In this document: piece after piece, positions 1-10,805 of the stretch
Numbering within the stretch: position 1 is the first letter of the stretch
How the letters are laid out: every line of letters starts with the position of its first letter
Assembly (NCBI GenBank): GCA_030789695.1
Contig: CM061142.1
Coordinates: 283,032,165 to 283,096,164 of the forward strand
Direction: 5' to 3'
Length of the DNA stretch: 64,000 nt
Source of the DNA: Scilla litardierei
Taxonomy: Eukaryota > Streptophyta > Magnoliopsida > Asparagales > Asparagaceae
Notes under the pieces: generated by a model
Database searches by the model: none
Told to the model about the DNA's origin: nothing
The model's input: the letters and a program-made list of their open reading frames with translations, nothing else
Made by a program: the position numbers and the translations under genes

Positions 1-117
1 CAGCATGTTCCTCCAGGCTCCCCAAGCTATCAGGGGGGGTTCATCGAGAGGATCTCCCAAGCTCCAGCTTCTACTACACTTTCCTCTTCAACTTCCAGCA
101 CATTGCAACTTTGCTCC

Positions 118-975
118 TCAGACGGATGCTTTCATAGATAGTCCCAAATCAAATTCGATCTTCTGGTCGCCCACATTTAGGGACAGCTTCCCTTTCTTCA
201 CATCAATAAGCATGCCAGCGGTCGCCATGAAGGGCCTCCCAAGGATGATCGGGGTGTGATTGTCTTCCGGCATGTCCATCACAACAAAATCTACAGGCAC
301 ATGTACGCCTCTAATGTTTACCGGTAAGTCGTCCACAATCCCCACCGGATACTTGACTGATCTGTCTGTAAGTTGTAGCATCATACCGGTGGGTTCAAGG
401 TCCCCCATTATGATCCTCTTGAATAAAGATAGAGGCATCAGACTGACGCTCGCACCCAAATCGACGAGCGCCCGATTGATCTTCACCTCTCCAATCGAAC
501 ATGGGATAGATAAGCTCCCTGGGTCCTTGAGTTTTGGCGGGCTCACTCGTTGAATCAGAGCGCTGCACTCCGCTGTCAGGACGACCTTTTCCTTTCTGGA
601 ACCCCTCGTCACCAAACCCTTCAAGAATTTCGCATATGAAGGCATAGTCTTTATAGCCTCGAGAAAAGGGATTTGCAAGCTCAAGTCTTTAACCATATCA
701 AAGAACTTACCATATTTCTGATCAATCTTCGCCTTGGCAAGTCATTGTGGGAAAGGCATAATAGGCTTGAAGACTCTAAAGTTTCCCTCTTCGTTCTTCT
801 TCTTTTCTTCCTCAGAGACTCCCTCCAGAGTCATGGTCTTTGACGACGAAGCTCCGTTGTCATTACCTTTCACATTTGGTTGCCCATCGAGCAATGGAGC
901 CTCAGGTTCTTTAGCGGGCACCATAGTTGGAATCTGCGTGCCGCTCCTCAATACTATCGCAGACACATTGGCATG
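118..975 (-). pseudogene. G1 retropepsin-like protease region of an Athila-type gag-pro
   Basis: The minus-strand frame encodes the conserved block that precedes and includes an Athila-type aspartic protease: a PSYAKFLKGLVTR segment, then DPGSLSIPCSIG, then the active-site-like DLGASVSLMP, and finally the flap-side block HTPIILGRPFMATAG. The same blocks in the same order occur in G3 and G4 here. DLGAS in place of DTG/DSG is shared by all three copies, so it is the family form and not damage. Within this frame there is a TGA at 742-744 and another at 976-978, so the product is broken. The part nearest 975 reads VLRSGTQ, a linker between gag and protease. Function in an intact copy would be cleavage of the gag polyprotein in the particle. 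Confidence 0.8.
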
Positions 976-978
976 TCA

Positions 979-1846
979 TGCGTCAACGCCAATGTCTGAT
1001 TCGGCCCCTAGGATTTACTTCCGGCTGACCCAGCAAATGGCTCTGAGCCCTCCGAAGATTTGCCACTTGTAACCCCAGCTGGGTTACTTGATCGGCCATG
1101 GTCTTTTGTCCCATCTGCAACTGCTGGTTCATCCTCTCCTGGTTCGTTATCTATTGGGTCAAGAGGCCCTCGATCGGAGAGATTACCCTGTTTGGGTTAT
1201 ATGGTTGCTGCTGCGGAGGGGGCTGCTGATTCCTTAGGGGATATTGCTGGTACATCTGCTGGGGCTGATGTTGCTGCTGGTACGACTGCTGCTGCTATCG
1301 AGGTGGCTGATACAATTGTTGCTGAGGTTGCGGGGGATGCTGATATGGTGCCCTATAGCTCAGATTCGGGTGGTTCCGGTTATTGGGAGAATAATCCGGA
1401 TTCGAGCTAGTCCATGGTGGATATGGCGTATTCCCCGTCGGGTTATAGAGTAGAGCGCTCGCCTGATCCACTGGTGGTGAGATATCACCACCATCGAAGT
1501 CTCCCAGGACTTCAGCTTCCATTGCCGCTACTTGCTGGGTATTGGCACCTCCAGCTCCCACCATAAATTCAAAGATTTGGGTAGATAGCAAATCGAATTT
1601 GCTAGATAACTTGTCTTTCTCTTTGACTCTGTGCATACCTCCAGATCTGGACGTGGCCCGATCACCACACCACCTTTCATTATTTGATGTCATGTTCTCC
1701 AGAATGTTACCGGCATCTTCTTCGTTTCTCGACATAAAGGACCTCCCAGCCGCGGCGTCCATTGATGATTTCAGATCATCCCTCAACCCGTTGTAAAACA
1801 AATTTATAATTTGCCATTTAGGGAGCTCGTGATGAGGGCATCTGCT
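979..1846 (-). pseudogene. gag: G1 gag, C-terminal half (nucleocapsid side)
   Basis: On the minus strand, starting at the C1 insertion point, the frame reads NLFYNGLRDDLKSSMDAAAG and continues through a helical block to a proline/glutamine-rich tail around 1200-1420. The FYNGL and DAAAG motifs match G3 gag (FYNRLQPSTKMIIDAAAQG), which identifies the Retrotrans_gag family. An open frame covers about 1295-1841; beyond it toward 979 there are stops and a frame change relative to the protease. The N-terminal half lies at 10052-10609, on the other side of C1. The apparent start of this frame at 1921 lies in the C1 LTR and is fortuitous. Confidence 0.8.
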
Positions 1847-2038
1847 GTTGGATATGGATGACGTTTGTACACCCTTGTAGGGGATGTACGAGGGAACACG
1901 GACCTCGAACGTCGCACACACAAAGTCGTGTGCAAAGGGAATCTGTTCCCTTGCGGAGAGGATCTCTAGATTAATGGGAAAGTCGCATTATATGTGCATA
2001 AGTGCATGCGACATATGGCTAATAAAGGGGTAATATCT

Positions 2039-2080
2039 TAAGCTTATGTTGTACCATGCATATGGTACAACTTAAGCTTA
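2039..2080. promoter_or_regulatory. C1 U3 near-perfect palindrome upstream of TATA
   Basis: Left arm 2039-2057 and right arm 2062-2080 are 19 bases each with one mismatch, around the centre GCAT. The core is TTGTACCATGCATATGG and continues symmetrically. The same structure is in the 3' LTR at about 9634-9675. It lies about 80 bases before the TATA box, where enhancer or repressor sites would be expected. The role is inferred from position only. Confidence 0.75.
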
Positions 2081-2160
2081 TAATGTGCCATGTATGATGG
2101 TACACCTTAGTTAAATTGTTCCAAAGGAACAATTACTCCTAAAATAACTACCTTGGGGGC

Positions 2161-2168
2161 TATAAATA
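2161..2168 (+). promoter_or_regulatory. C1 LTR TATA box
   Basis: TATAAATA follows GGGGGC, in the middle of the LTR; the second copy is at 9756-9763. It is the expected core promoter of the element. Confidence 0.75.
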
Positions 2169-2451
2169 AGACCCAATGGTTAGCCATTTTCTTACACTTT
2201 TGCATGGTATTCTGGCCTTGCATTTCATTCTAGCGAAGCTCTGCCGAAATCCTTCTTCTCTCTTTATCCAAGTTCTTAATCTCAAAGTAGAGATTTAGAT
2301 TGTGGATTTAGTAGCCTTACTCCGTTCATGAGAAGACTCGATCCGTCGTGGCGAATCCGAAGGCGAAGTTCCGTGACTACCGTGCCGCATACGCAAGCGT
2401 AAGTCTCAACTTCATTTATCGATCCTAACTCTGTTTTGACAAGATCCTACA

Positions 2452-2464
2452 TTGGTATCAGAGC
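2452..2464 (+). other. C1 primer binding site (tRNA-iMet)
   Basis: TTGGTATCAGAGC starts directly after the 5' LTR. It is complementary to the 3' end of plant initiator tRNA-Met, the usual primer of Ty1/copia minus-strand DNA synthesis. Confidence 0.95.
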
Positions 2465-2821
2465 CATACGGGTTTGCCCCGGTCAAAACCACCGCCACAT
2501 CGAACCGATGAACGAGGCGTTGTCTTTTTCACGAATGGGTATCCTACCATTACGGATATGGTAGGAACGCTTCATGACGGAGAGAACGCAGCGGTTGTTG
2601 TTTTCATGTTAGGGTCTTCTGTCATTACGGATATGGCAGGAACTCTCCGTGACGGGAAGAACCGACCGTTCATGTAGTATGTTATTTTTCATTTTTGGCA
2701 CACGGCCATTAGAAAATAACTACTTTCTCGACGAACGGGTGCTTCATCGACGAACGTGTGCTTCACCGGAGAAGAAGGTGGTAGTTATTTCCATAGGGGA
2801 AGATGAATTTTGGTGCGTGTG
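2465..2821 (+). repeat. C1 leader, first part: duplicated module
   Basis: Noncoding leader after the primer site. A module with CATTACGGATATGG and a flanking GGTAGGAAC/GGCAGGAAC segment occurs twice, about 85 bases apart (about 2548 and 2633). No coding signal. Confidence 0.6.
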
Positions 2822-3490
2822 CACCATGGCCAAATGGGCCATGGAGGCCATGCACCCCCCTCCCCATGCGGAGGGGGTTGGCTACGGCCAATAACCACCA
2901 CGGCCACCCCTCCGGCGGGGTGTGCGGTAACCCCATTCAAAGGGGGTGGCCGGCCATGGCCATATGGGCTATGGCCAGCCAATGCCAAAATGGCCATGGC
3001 CATGGCCAAGCCATGGCCGGCCAAGGCCAGGCCGGCAATGGCCGGCCTCGACCAAGGCCAGGGGCCCTGGCCGTGGCCAAGGCCAGGCCTGGCTGAGGCC
3101 AAGGCCAGGCCTGGCCGAGGCCAGGCCTGTGCCAAGGGGCCCTGGCCCGCCTCGACCAAGGCTAGGGGCCGGCCTGGCCGGCCCTGGCAGTGGCCAGGGC
3201 CGACGCCCTGGCCTCGGCCAGGGCCTGGCCACTGCCGGGGCCTGGCCGGCCCTGGCAGAGGCCAGGGCCGGCCTGGCCTGCCCTGGCAGAGGCCAGGGCC
3301 GGCCTGGCCTGCCCTGGCAGAGGCCAGGGCCAATGCCCTGGCCTCGGCCAGGGCCTGGCCGGCCCTGGCCGGCCTAGGCCAGGGCAGAGGCCCTGGTCAA
3401 GGGGGCCAGGGCCCCTGGCCGGCCAGGGCAGAGGCCCTGGCCGGCCCTTGGCCAGCCTCGGCCAGGGCAGAGGCCCTGGCCGGGAGAAGT
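2822..3490. repeat. GC-rich GGCC-repeat tract in C1 leader
   Basis: About 670 bases built from variants of GGCCAGGCC, GGCCATGGCC, CCCTGGCAGAGGCC and GGCCAAGGCC. It is far more GC-rich than the rest of C1. A longer repeat (CTGGCCTGCCCTGGCAGAGG) occurs in tandem around 3240-3330. Stop-free reading in several frames follows from the composition and is not evidence of a protein. The tract lies between primer site and gag, in the packaged RNA leader. Confidence 0.85.
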
Positions 3491-3504
3491 TGCAGACCAA
3501 AATA

Positions 3505-3540
3505 ATTGGTCGACCAATTTGGGTGTTTTGGTCGACCAAT
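3505..3540. repeat. TTGGTCGACCAA palindromes in C1 leader
   Basis: A perfect 14-bp palindrome, ATTGGTCGACCAAT, lies at 3505-3518 and the same core again at 3528-3540. The identical motif is repeated in the LTRs and interior of the unrelated copia element S1 (see findings). Confidence 0.85.
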
Positions 3541-4313
3541 CCGACAGAAGGTCTTGGTCGATCACGAACTTGCCGACTGACCCATACGGGGTGACAAAAG
3601 GCCTTGGTCAAACTCGAATGTGCCGATTAGCCCATACGGGGCTAACGACAGTCGCCTACTCTTGTTTTATAAAAATTTTTTTTTTGGGCTCTACTCCTTG
3701 AAGATTAGCCATAGTGCTCTACTTCATGGAGATTAGCCATGTCATTGTGCTCTACTCTACGGAGATTAGCCAATGTACTTATGACATTGTGCTCTACTCT
3801 ACGGAGATTAGCCAATGTACTTATGACATTGTGCTCTACTCTACGGTGATTAGCCAATGTATTTCAAATTTTTGAAAAATGTGTTTTCAAATAGGTTATG
3901 TCACGTCCTTAATCGGGATAGCGCAATTTAGAATTCCAAGTCCTACCACGATCCGGCCATGGTTATCTAACCCATGGGTGTGTAGAACAGGTCTCGTGGC
4001 TTGGCAATTGTTGCGCTAAAATTCTTTGCGCAAACTCTCACCTATTCCATTTTGAAAGATATGTTTTTCAAAAGTATTTTTCCACTGCTGGTACCATACG
4101 AGTATTATTTCTGATTTCTTTTTACTTGAGATAAGTAAGAGGTATACTTTGAAAGTTACTTCTAGATGGTAGTTGGGAACGTAGTGAACTTCTCGATTCT
4201 AGAGTAACATTTCAGCTTATCCAAGGAACTTATCAAGTGTTTAAAGAATCGAAACTTTATGCATAAAATTTTGATCGTGTTTTTCATTTTCCTTGTAGTT
4301 TTTTGATTCGAAT
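3541..4313 (+). repeat. C1 leader, last part: short tandem repeats before gag
   Basis: Two copies of a module ending CCCATACGGGG (about 3552 and 3602, 50 bases apart) are followed by a tandem array at 3714-3870. The array unit reads GTGCTCTACTCTACGGAGA and continues to a GATTAGCC-type end; starts are near 3714, 3747, 3789 and 3831, so the period is 42 bases with a shorter first unit. From 3870 to the gag ATG at 4314 I see ordinary noncoding leader. Confidence 0.75.
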
Positions 4314-5504
4314 ATGTCTACCGCTTCTAAGAACATTGTCGCAGAGCTTAACAAAGGTGAGAAGCTCAACGGCGACAATTATAAACTTTGGTCAATAAAA
4401 ATCCAATATGTTTTGGAAGAGCAAGATGTGCTTGAAACACTCCAAGACATAATGGAAGAACCTGAGTTGGGCAATACGGCCCAACACAAGAGGGACCGAG
4501 AAGCTTATGAGACTTGGACTCGAAAGAACAAAATAGCACGTATTACGTTACTGTCTGCAATGGACAATGACATAATGCGTCTATTTCGGGAATTCGACCT
4601 AGCCAAAGACATATGGTCTGGGCTAGAAATAAAGTTTGGTGGAACTTCGGTAACCAAACTCCGCTCCTTAAATATTCAATTTGACTCGTACAAAATGCGA
4701 CGAGATCAATCTATGAAAAAGCATCTTCGCCACATGGCGAATCTCATAGCTGAATTGAAGGATGCGGGTCTTACGCTGTCTAACGAACAGCAGATCCAAG
4801 CAGTCATTCGTTCACTCCCAGATAGCTGGGATAACATGAAAATGCACCTCACTCATAATGAGTGCATTAAAACTTTAAGCGATGTATCCAAACACCTCGA
4901 ACTCGAGGAAGAGCGGATTCAAGCCGCAAAACCTAGTGCCGAAGTGCACATGGCCGCTAGTTCCTCACATGGAGGAAAGAAGCGAAAGGATAAACGCTTA
5001 AGGTTTATGAACGAACGAAAGCAAGAACTATAAACCTCAAAGAAGACTAAGAACAAAAAGTGGCAAAAGAATGTGCACTCAAAGAAGAAAAACTTGAAGA
5101 AGATCAAGTGCTTTAAGTGCAACAAGTACAGTCACTTCGCCCGTACGTGTACGGATGGAAGTGATAAGGTAACTTGTAGGGCTAGTTACATATGTGTTTC
5201 TAGTTCCATGTTTCTTGCTGAATCTAACTATTTTTGGTTGATTGATTCAGGGGCCACAGACCACGTTGCGAAGGACAGAAGGTTCTTCGTAGAGTATCGA
5301 AAGATAACTCAAGGAACAAAGTGGATATACATCGGCAACAACACTCGTGTTGAAGTCAAGGGTGTCGGAACATGCAAGCTAGTTCTCGACAACGGCCGGA
5401 CTCTATTATTGCACGATGTCCTCTTTGCTCCAGATATTCGAAGGAATATCGTATCCGTGGTCATGTTAATGTCTTTAGGTTATGTATGGAGGTTCTATAA
5501 ATAA
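4314..5504 (+). pseudogene. gag: C1 gag and protease (one frame, broken by two stops)
   Basis: The ATG at 4314 opens a gag of the plant copia UBN2/DUF4219 type (KLNGDNYKLWSIKIQYVL near the N-terminus; a DLAKDIWSGLE block). A TAA at 5031-5033 interrupts it, but the same frame continues into a basic stretch and the nucleocapsid zinc knuckle CFKCNKYSHFARTC (C-x2-C-x4-H-x4-C, 5109-5150). The protease active site follows as WLIDSGATDH (about 5238-5267). A second in-frame TAA is at 5502-5504, before the integrase. There is no frameshift. Gag coats the RNA in the cytoplasmic particle; the protease matures the polyprotein. The stops make this copy non-autonomous unless read through. The start is chosen as the first ATG after the leader in the frame of the conserved domains. 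Confidence 0.9.
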
Positions 5505-8384
5505 AATGTTGACCTTGTTTGTAATAGTTCTTTAGTTGGGTCGGGTAATGTTTGTAATGGATTGATTGTTTTAAACACTATGTGTGATGATTCTTCTTCT
5601 ATTAATGAAAGTTTCCATATGACAAATGCTTCTAATTCCAAATCTGAGATCATTTGTTGGCATGCAAGACTTGGTCACATTGGACCAACTAGAATGGATA
5701 GACTTGCCAAAAGTGGCTTGCTATCTAATGTTTCAAAAGTTGAAATGTCAACTTGCGAACATTGTCTTGTAGGGAAAACTTGTCGCAAGCCGTTTGGAAC
5801 TGGCACAAGGGCCGAAGTTCCATTACAGCTTATCCATTCGGACATTTGCGGTCCAATGAATGTTAAGACAAGACGCGGAAAGTCCTATTTCATCACCTTC
5901 ATTGATGACTTCACCCGTTTCGGTCACATTTATTTGATTTCCCACAAACATGAAGCTTTATCTTGCTTCAAAAACTATATGAGTTTAGTGGAAAATCAAC
6001 TAGATCGCAAGATAAAGGTCTTGCGAACCGATCGGGGTGGAGAATATCAATCAACGAGTTTTAAGGAACTCTGTGATGAAAAAGGCATAGTTCATCAAAT
6101 AACTATGCCTTATACTCCGCAACAAAACGGTGTTGCGGAAAGAAGAAATAGGACATTGATGGAAATGGTCCGATCAATGATGTCTCAGGCAAATTTGCCC
6201 ATCACCTTTTGGGGTGATGCATTATTGACGGCAGCATTCATCTTAAACCGTGTACCCTCGAAGTCGGTAAGTTCTACTCCTTATGAGTTGTGGAACAATA
6301 GAACTCCAGATTTAAGCATTCTAAAACCTTGGGGTTGTGCCTCTTATGCACATTTATCCTCTCACAAATATGGCAAACTTGGGCCACGTGGGAGGAAGTG
6401 TATCTTCATCCGATACGCTGAAAACTCCAAAGGATATGTTTTCGTCGGTCAAGAGGACAATGGGGATCTAATAGAATTCGAATCGAGGAATGTTGTCTTC
6501 TTGGAAAACGAGTTTCCAAGACATGGTGAGATAAGTCAAGACTTATCCTTGTTTGAGACTTTGGATCAAGAAGGATCGGAACGTTCGAGTGGGAGAATTC
6601 TTGGTGAAGAGGAAAATGACCCTCATACTTCACCTATGGATGATACGAACGATACCAATTCTATTCCGAGTGGGAGTGATGTTATTCCAAGTGGGAGTGA
6701 TGTCATTCCAAGTGGGAGTGATCAAACTCAAGCAAAACGTAATAATCGAACGAGGCTAACACCTCTGAGATTTGAGGATGAATTTCCTCAAACATTCATG
6801 ACATTACTACAAGATGATGACGAACCTGCAAATTTCAAACAGGCCGTCACATGCCCTGCTAAAGATAAATGGATAGCGGCGATGGAAGAAGAACTTCAAT
6901 CCATGAAAACAAACCAAGTCTGGGACTTGGTTGATTTACCTAAAGGACGTAGAGCCATTGGGAACAAGTGGGTTCTCAAAATCAAGCATAAGGCTGATGG
7001 CTCCATCGAGAAATATAAAGCTCGCCTTGTTGTGAAAGGTTTCACGCAACAGGAAGGAATAGACTACGAAGAGACTTTCTCTCCTGTCGTGCGTTTTACC
7101 TCCATTCGCTTAATTCTGGCAATGGTGGCTTGTTTGGACCTCGAGGTACATCAGATGGATGTAAAGACTGCTTTTCTTAACGGAGAACTAGATGAGGAGA
7201 TCTACATGGAAAAACCAAACGGGTTCGTACAAGAAGAAAACAAACATAAGGTTTGTAAACTTCGTAAATCCATATATGGTCTTAAACAATCCTCAAGGCA
7301 GTGGTATATGCGCTTTCAAGAAGTCGTTTTGTCGTATGGTTTCTCCATGCTCGACGAAGACAACTGCGTATACATTAAGAGGATTAAGAACAAGTATGTA
7401 ATTATGTCTCTTTATGTAGATGACATACTTATAGCCGGAAATGATAATCGTCTTATCATGGATATCAAAGCTTGGCTTTCATCCGTCTTTGAAATGAAAG
7501 ACATGGGTGAAGCTGCATATATCCTTGGGGTTAAGATCTCAAGGAATCGTTCCAAGAAACTTCTTTCTCTCTCTCAAGAGACATATATAAAGAAAGTTTT
7601 AGAACGGTTTAATATGCAGGACTGCAAGCCAATTGATACTTCAATAAGCAAAGGCGAGGGTCTATGTTTGGAGATGTGTCCAAAAGATCCAAAAGAAAAG
7701 AAAGCTATAGAAAAGGTTCCATACTCCAGTGCTGTCGGGAGTCTGATGTACGCCATGATGTGTACCAGACCGGACATTTGCTATGCTGTTGGTATGGTAA
7801 GCCGTTACCAATCCAACCCAGGACAAGCACACTGGAAAGCGGTGAAGAGGATATTAAGGTACCTCAAAGGGACTGCGGACTATGCGTTATGCTATCAAGG
7901 CAATACCTTGAGACTCGAAGGCTATACCGATGCTGATTGGGTAGGTGATCTCGACGAGCGAAGATCTACCTCAGGCTTTGTTTACTTGCTCGGGAATGGT
8001 GCAATATCCTGGAGCAGCAAGAAGCAAACCTGCATCGCTCTATCAACCATGGAAGCCGAATTTGTAGCATTCAGCATGGCGGTCCAAGAAGCTGTTTGGC
8101 TTAGGAAATTCTTAGACAGGCTAACGGATGCCACTGACTCGAGCACTGTTCCTATATACAGTGATAGTCAAGCTTCGATTGCCTATGTCAAAGATCCTAA
8201 ATTTCATTGTAAGACCAAACACATTGATATTCGATTCAAGTTTGCAAAGGACTATGACAAACGGAAGGAAGTAGACATAGGATACATATCCACGCATGAG
8301 ATGATAGCGGATCCCCTTACTAAGGCGATCCCCATAGATGTGTTCTTCAAACACTTATCATCTATGGGAATGCGTAGGTGCTGA
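5505..8384 (+). pseudogene. pol: C1 pol: integrase, reverse transcriptase, RNase H
   Basis: After the TAA at 5502-5504 the same frame is open for about 960 codons to 8384. In order: the pre-integrase zinc domain (WHARLGH, then CEHC, about 5658-5765); the integrase core with HSDICGPM, RTDRGGEY and PQQNGVAERRNRTL supplying the D, D and E catalytic positions; a linker with three copies of a SGSDVIP-like repeat (about 6660-6725); the reverse transcriptase, starting near WIAAMEEELQSMKTNQVW, with active site YVDD at 7413-7424; and RNase H with GYTDADWVGDLDERRSTSG (about 7920-7975) and STMEAEFVA. All visible catalytic motifs are intact. The integrase-RT-RNase H order defines Ty1/copia. I mark it as a pseudogene only because the stop upstream separates it from gag; the pol domains themselves look undamaged. 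Confidence 0.93.
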
Positions 8385-9441
8385 GCTGTATCATGTAATA
8401 TTTCTCATGTCTATAGAAGATCAAAGTTTAATAAAAGAAAGAAGTTCTTTTATATATATTGCATACAAGTTTCTTACAAATGATTTTATACATTTGTGTT
8501 TAAGTCTCAGCTATATTATTGTGTGTTTGTCGGACAAATTAAGGTTGGCTCTCTCACATGAGCAACCGCCTTATCTTATCAGATGGATAAGATAGAGATG
8601 AGACTAGTTTAAAGTCAAAATCATTAGACGAATGATTTAGAGTCGTGACTTAAACAAGATAGTCGAATGAAAGATCTGCATCATATGGATGCTTACAAAA
8701 GATCTGAGATCTGTATCACAAGGATATTTAAAAGAGATCTCATAGGATTTTTTTAATCCTATCTGTCTAATGCAGAATGAGAGTCCGGGAATATTTCATG
8801 AGTAGTAAGGGGACTCAAAAGATAGGCACTGTGGTGTCTGATCTTTCATCCGTACAATATCATTAAGACATACTCTCCCTGGGAAAGGAGTGATGTTGTA
8901 ATACGTGTTCATACCACGTATGCATTTCGACCACTGAGTTAATAGCAATAGTGTTTGCTATTATGTGAGACTCAAAGGCCATATGGGTCTTAACACTTAC
9001 CCTCAAGGACTCCAATTGGTTCCTTTAGATTTGACGAGATGATCGCTATCTTAGCGTGTTGCTAATGGGCTATGATAATTCGGCTCGGCGGGGCACGTTA
9101 GAAAAGCGAATCAAGTCAAGATCAGAAGGTTCGTAAGAAGAGGAAGATTGATTTCATATTCGCATTTGGACTTTAATGATTCAAAGCTGGCCAGCCAATT
9201 GTGATCCAGATGGGATTCAATTGTTGAATATAAAGTATAAGAAATGTGAAGAAATAATCTAGGGTAAAGCATGCGTTGAACTACTCAACTTTGCACCTTC
9301 GAGGTCATTGTGTATCTCTAACAAGTGCACAACAACAGACTCTACGCGCATGATGGTCGCACGGTCTATTTCTCGGTATGATAGATGAAAGAACTAAGAG
9401 AAAGACGTTCTCTTACAATCCCCTCAAGTGTGAGTGGGAGA
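8385..9441 (+). other. C1 3' noncoding region and polypurine tract
   Basis: About 1.05 kb of AT-rich noncoding sequence follows the pol stop. I see no further ORF of substance. It ends in the purine run GTGAGTGGGAGA (9430-9441) directly before the 3' LTR, the expected primer for plus-strand DNA synthesis. Confidence 0.8.
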
Positions 9442-10046
9442 TGTTGGATATGGATGACGTTTGTACACCCTTGTAGGGGATGTCGAGGGAACACGGACCT
9501 CGAACGTCGCACACACAAAGTCGTGTGCAAAGGGAATCTGTTCCCTTGCGGAGAGGATCTCTAAATTAATGTGAAAGTCGCATTATATGTGCATAAGTGC
9601 ATGCGACATATGGCTAATAAAGGGGTAATATCTTAAGCTTATGTTGTACCATGCATATGGTACAACTTAAGCTTATAATGTGCCATGTATGATGGTACAC
9701 CTTAGTTAAATTGTTCCAAAGGAACAATTACTCCTAAAATAACTACCTTGGGGGCTATAAATAAGACCCAAGGGTTAGCCATTTCCTTACACTTTTGCAT
9801 GGTATTCTTACCTTGCATTTCATTCTAGCGAAGCTCTGCCGAAATTCTTCTTCTCTCTTTATCCAAGTTCTTAATCTAAAAGTAGAGATTTAGATTGTGG
9901 ATTTAGTAGCCTTACTCCGTTCGTGAGAAGACTCGATCCGTCGTGGCGAATCCGAAGGCGAAGTTCCATGACTACCGTGCCGCATACGCAAGCGTAAGTC
10001 TCAACTTCATTTATCGATCCTAACTCTGTTTTGACAGGATCCTACA
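9442..10046 (+). repeat. C1 3' LTR
   Basis: 605 bp, partner of 1847-2451. Palindrome at about 9634-9675, TATA at 9756-9763. It is followed by the TSD TCTGC at 10047-10051 and then by G1 gag. Confidence 0.95.
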
Positions 10047-10051
10047 TCTGC

Positions 10052-10609
10052 GCTGCATCTCCTTATATCTCATCCATGCTTCGTGCAAGGACTCATGGCT
10101 GGCATGGGAGAAGGAGGAGATCTCGCTCCTCAGCTTCATCGTCTTCCCTGAGGGAAAGAACTTGTTAAAGAAGGCGTTAGACTGATTCTCCCAAGTGGTG
10201 AAGGTATTGGGGTCCTTTCCCCTAAGCCATTGCTTGGCTTTGTCCCGTAGAGAGAAGGGGAACAATTTGAGCCGGATAGCTTCAGTCGTGACACCGTTGA
10301 TTCTGAAGGTGTCACACTTCTCCAAGAACGAGTCTAGATGCTCGATTGGGCTCTCCATAGGTGTCCCTAAGAATTGATCCTGTTGGATCCATGTCACTAA
10401 TGATGGCTTTAGCTCGAAACTCCCGGCCGTGATAGCCAGAGGTTGGATGCTAGATGTGGATCCGATGGATGGCATCGAGGAGGAGTATTTTCTCCCATGG
10501 TTTCAGCTTCTTCCCTTCTTCTCCTCTCTGTGTTCAGACGCCTCACGGTGGCGTTAATCTCTGGGTCAAGAGGAATCAAGTCGTCGAGACCCCTTGTATT
10601 CCTGCGCAT
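10052..10609 (-). pseudogene. gag: G1 gag, N-terminal half
   Basis: The minus-strand start at 10609 reads MRRNTRGLDDLIPLDPEI and then MGENTPPRCHP, matching the N-terminus of G3 gag (DPEI and MGENPPPPP). A frame change near 10475 is needed to continue into PIEHLDSFLEKCDTF, IRLKLFPFSLRDKAKQWL, TTWENQSNAFFNKFFP and ESLHEAWMRYKEM, the Retrotrans_gag core. The gag is then cut at 10046/10051 by C1 and resumes at 1846. The ATG is 173 bases from the primer site, similar to G3 (159), which supports the start. Broken by the frame change and by the C1 insertion. Confidence 0.85.
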
Positions 10610-10805
10610 GAAAAATCACGAAACACCCGTGAAGCAAGTATGGTATAGAAACAGATAAAAACAGAAAATAAAGAATAGAAAACAAAAAATGAAAATGTAT
10701 AATGCGAAAATTATCGCGAGGTGAGGATTTGAACTAGTCTCTAGGGTTCACATGTTCCTAAAATAAACAAACACGTTGCCTCCCCGGCAACGGCGCCATA
10801 AAGCT
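10610..10805 (-). other. G1 leader and primer binding site (tRNA-Asp type)
   Basis: On the minus strand TGGCGCCGTTGCCGGGG occupies 10782-10798, complementary to the 3' end of plant tRNA-Asp, the primer typical of Athila elements. Seven bases separate it from the LTR end at 10806. The rest is the short leader before gag. Confidence 0.9.

Larger units (their letters stand above)
1..1846 (-). mobile_element. G1: Athila-like Ty3/gypsy element, internal part 1 (truncated by window edge)
   Basis: This is the 3'-ward visible part of a minus-strand Athila-like element. It holds gag C-terminal and protease coding sequence and runs off the left edge. The element is cut at 1846 by C1; the five bases TCTGC at 1842-1846 recur at 10047-10051, where the gag reading resumes. 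The rest of G1 is at 10052-10805. The reading frames are broken by stops and at least one frame change, so it is a decayed copy. Confidence 0.85.
1847..2451 (+). repeat. C1 5' LTR
   Basis: 605 bp, TG..CA termini. It pairs with 9442-10046. It contains a 42-bp near-palindrome (2039-2080) and a TATA box (TATAAATA, 2161-2168), so transcription should begin about 30 bases downstream. The two copies differ at only a few positions, for example a base more in GATGTACGAGG here against GATGTCGAGG in the 3' copy. Confidence 0.95.
1847..10046 (+). mobile_element. C1: complete Ty1/copia LTR retrotransposon
   Basis: An 8.2 kb plus-strand element bounded by two 605-bp LTRs (1847-2451 and 9442-10046), both starting TGTTGGATATGG and ending CCTACA. 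It is flanked by a perfect TSD, TCTGC at 1842-1846 and 10047-10051. Order inside: tRNA-iMet primer site, a long repeat-rich leader, gag, protease, integrase, reverse transcriptase and RNase H in one frame, 3' noncoding region, polypurine tract. Integrase before reverse transcriptase makes it Ty1/copia. It sits in G1 gag. I lean to the Tork-like part of copia but cannot assign a lineage without alignment. The LTRs are nearly identical by eye, so insertion was recent. Confidence 0.97.

Noticed and set aside
2785..3611. Long overlapping ORFs on both strands in the GC-rich tract of C1
   Set aside because: The tract is a simple GGCC-type repeat lacking A/T, so stop codons are rare in all frames; the predicted peptides are Gly/Pro/Ala/Trp repeats.
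10782..10798. tRNA gene fragments at TGGCGCC and TGGTATCAGAGC sites
   Set aside because: They are only the 12-20 bases complementary to tRNA 3' ends and lie at LTR borders, so they are primer binding sites.
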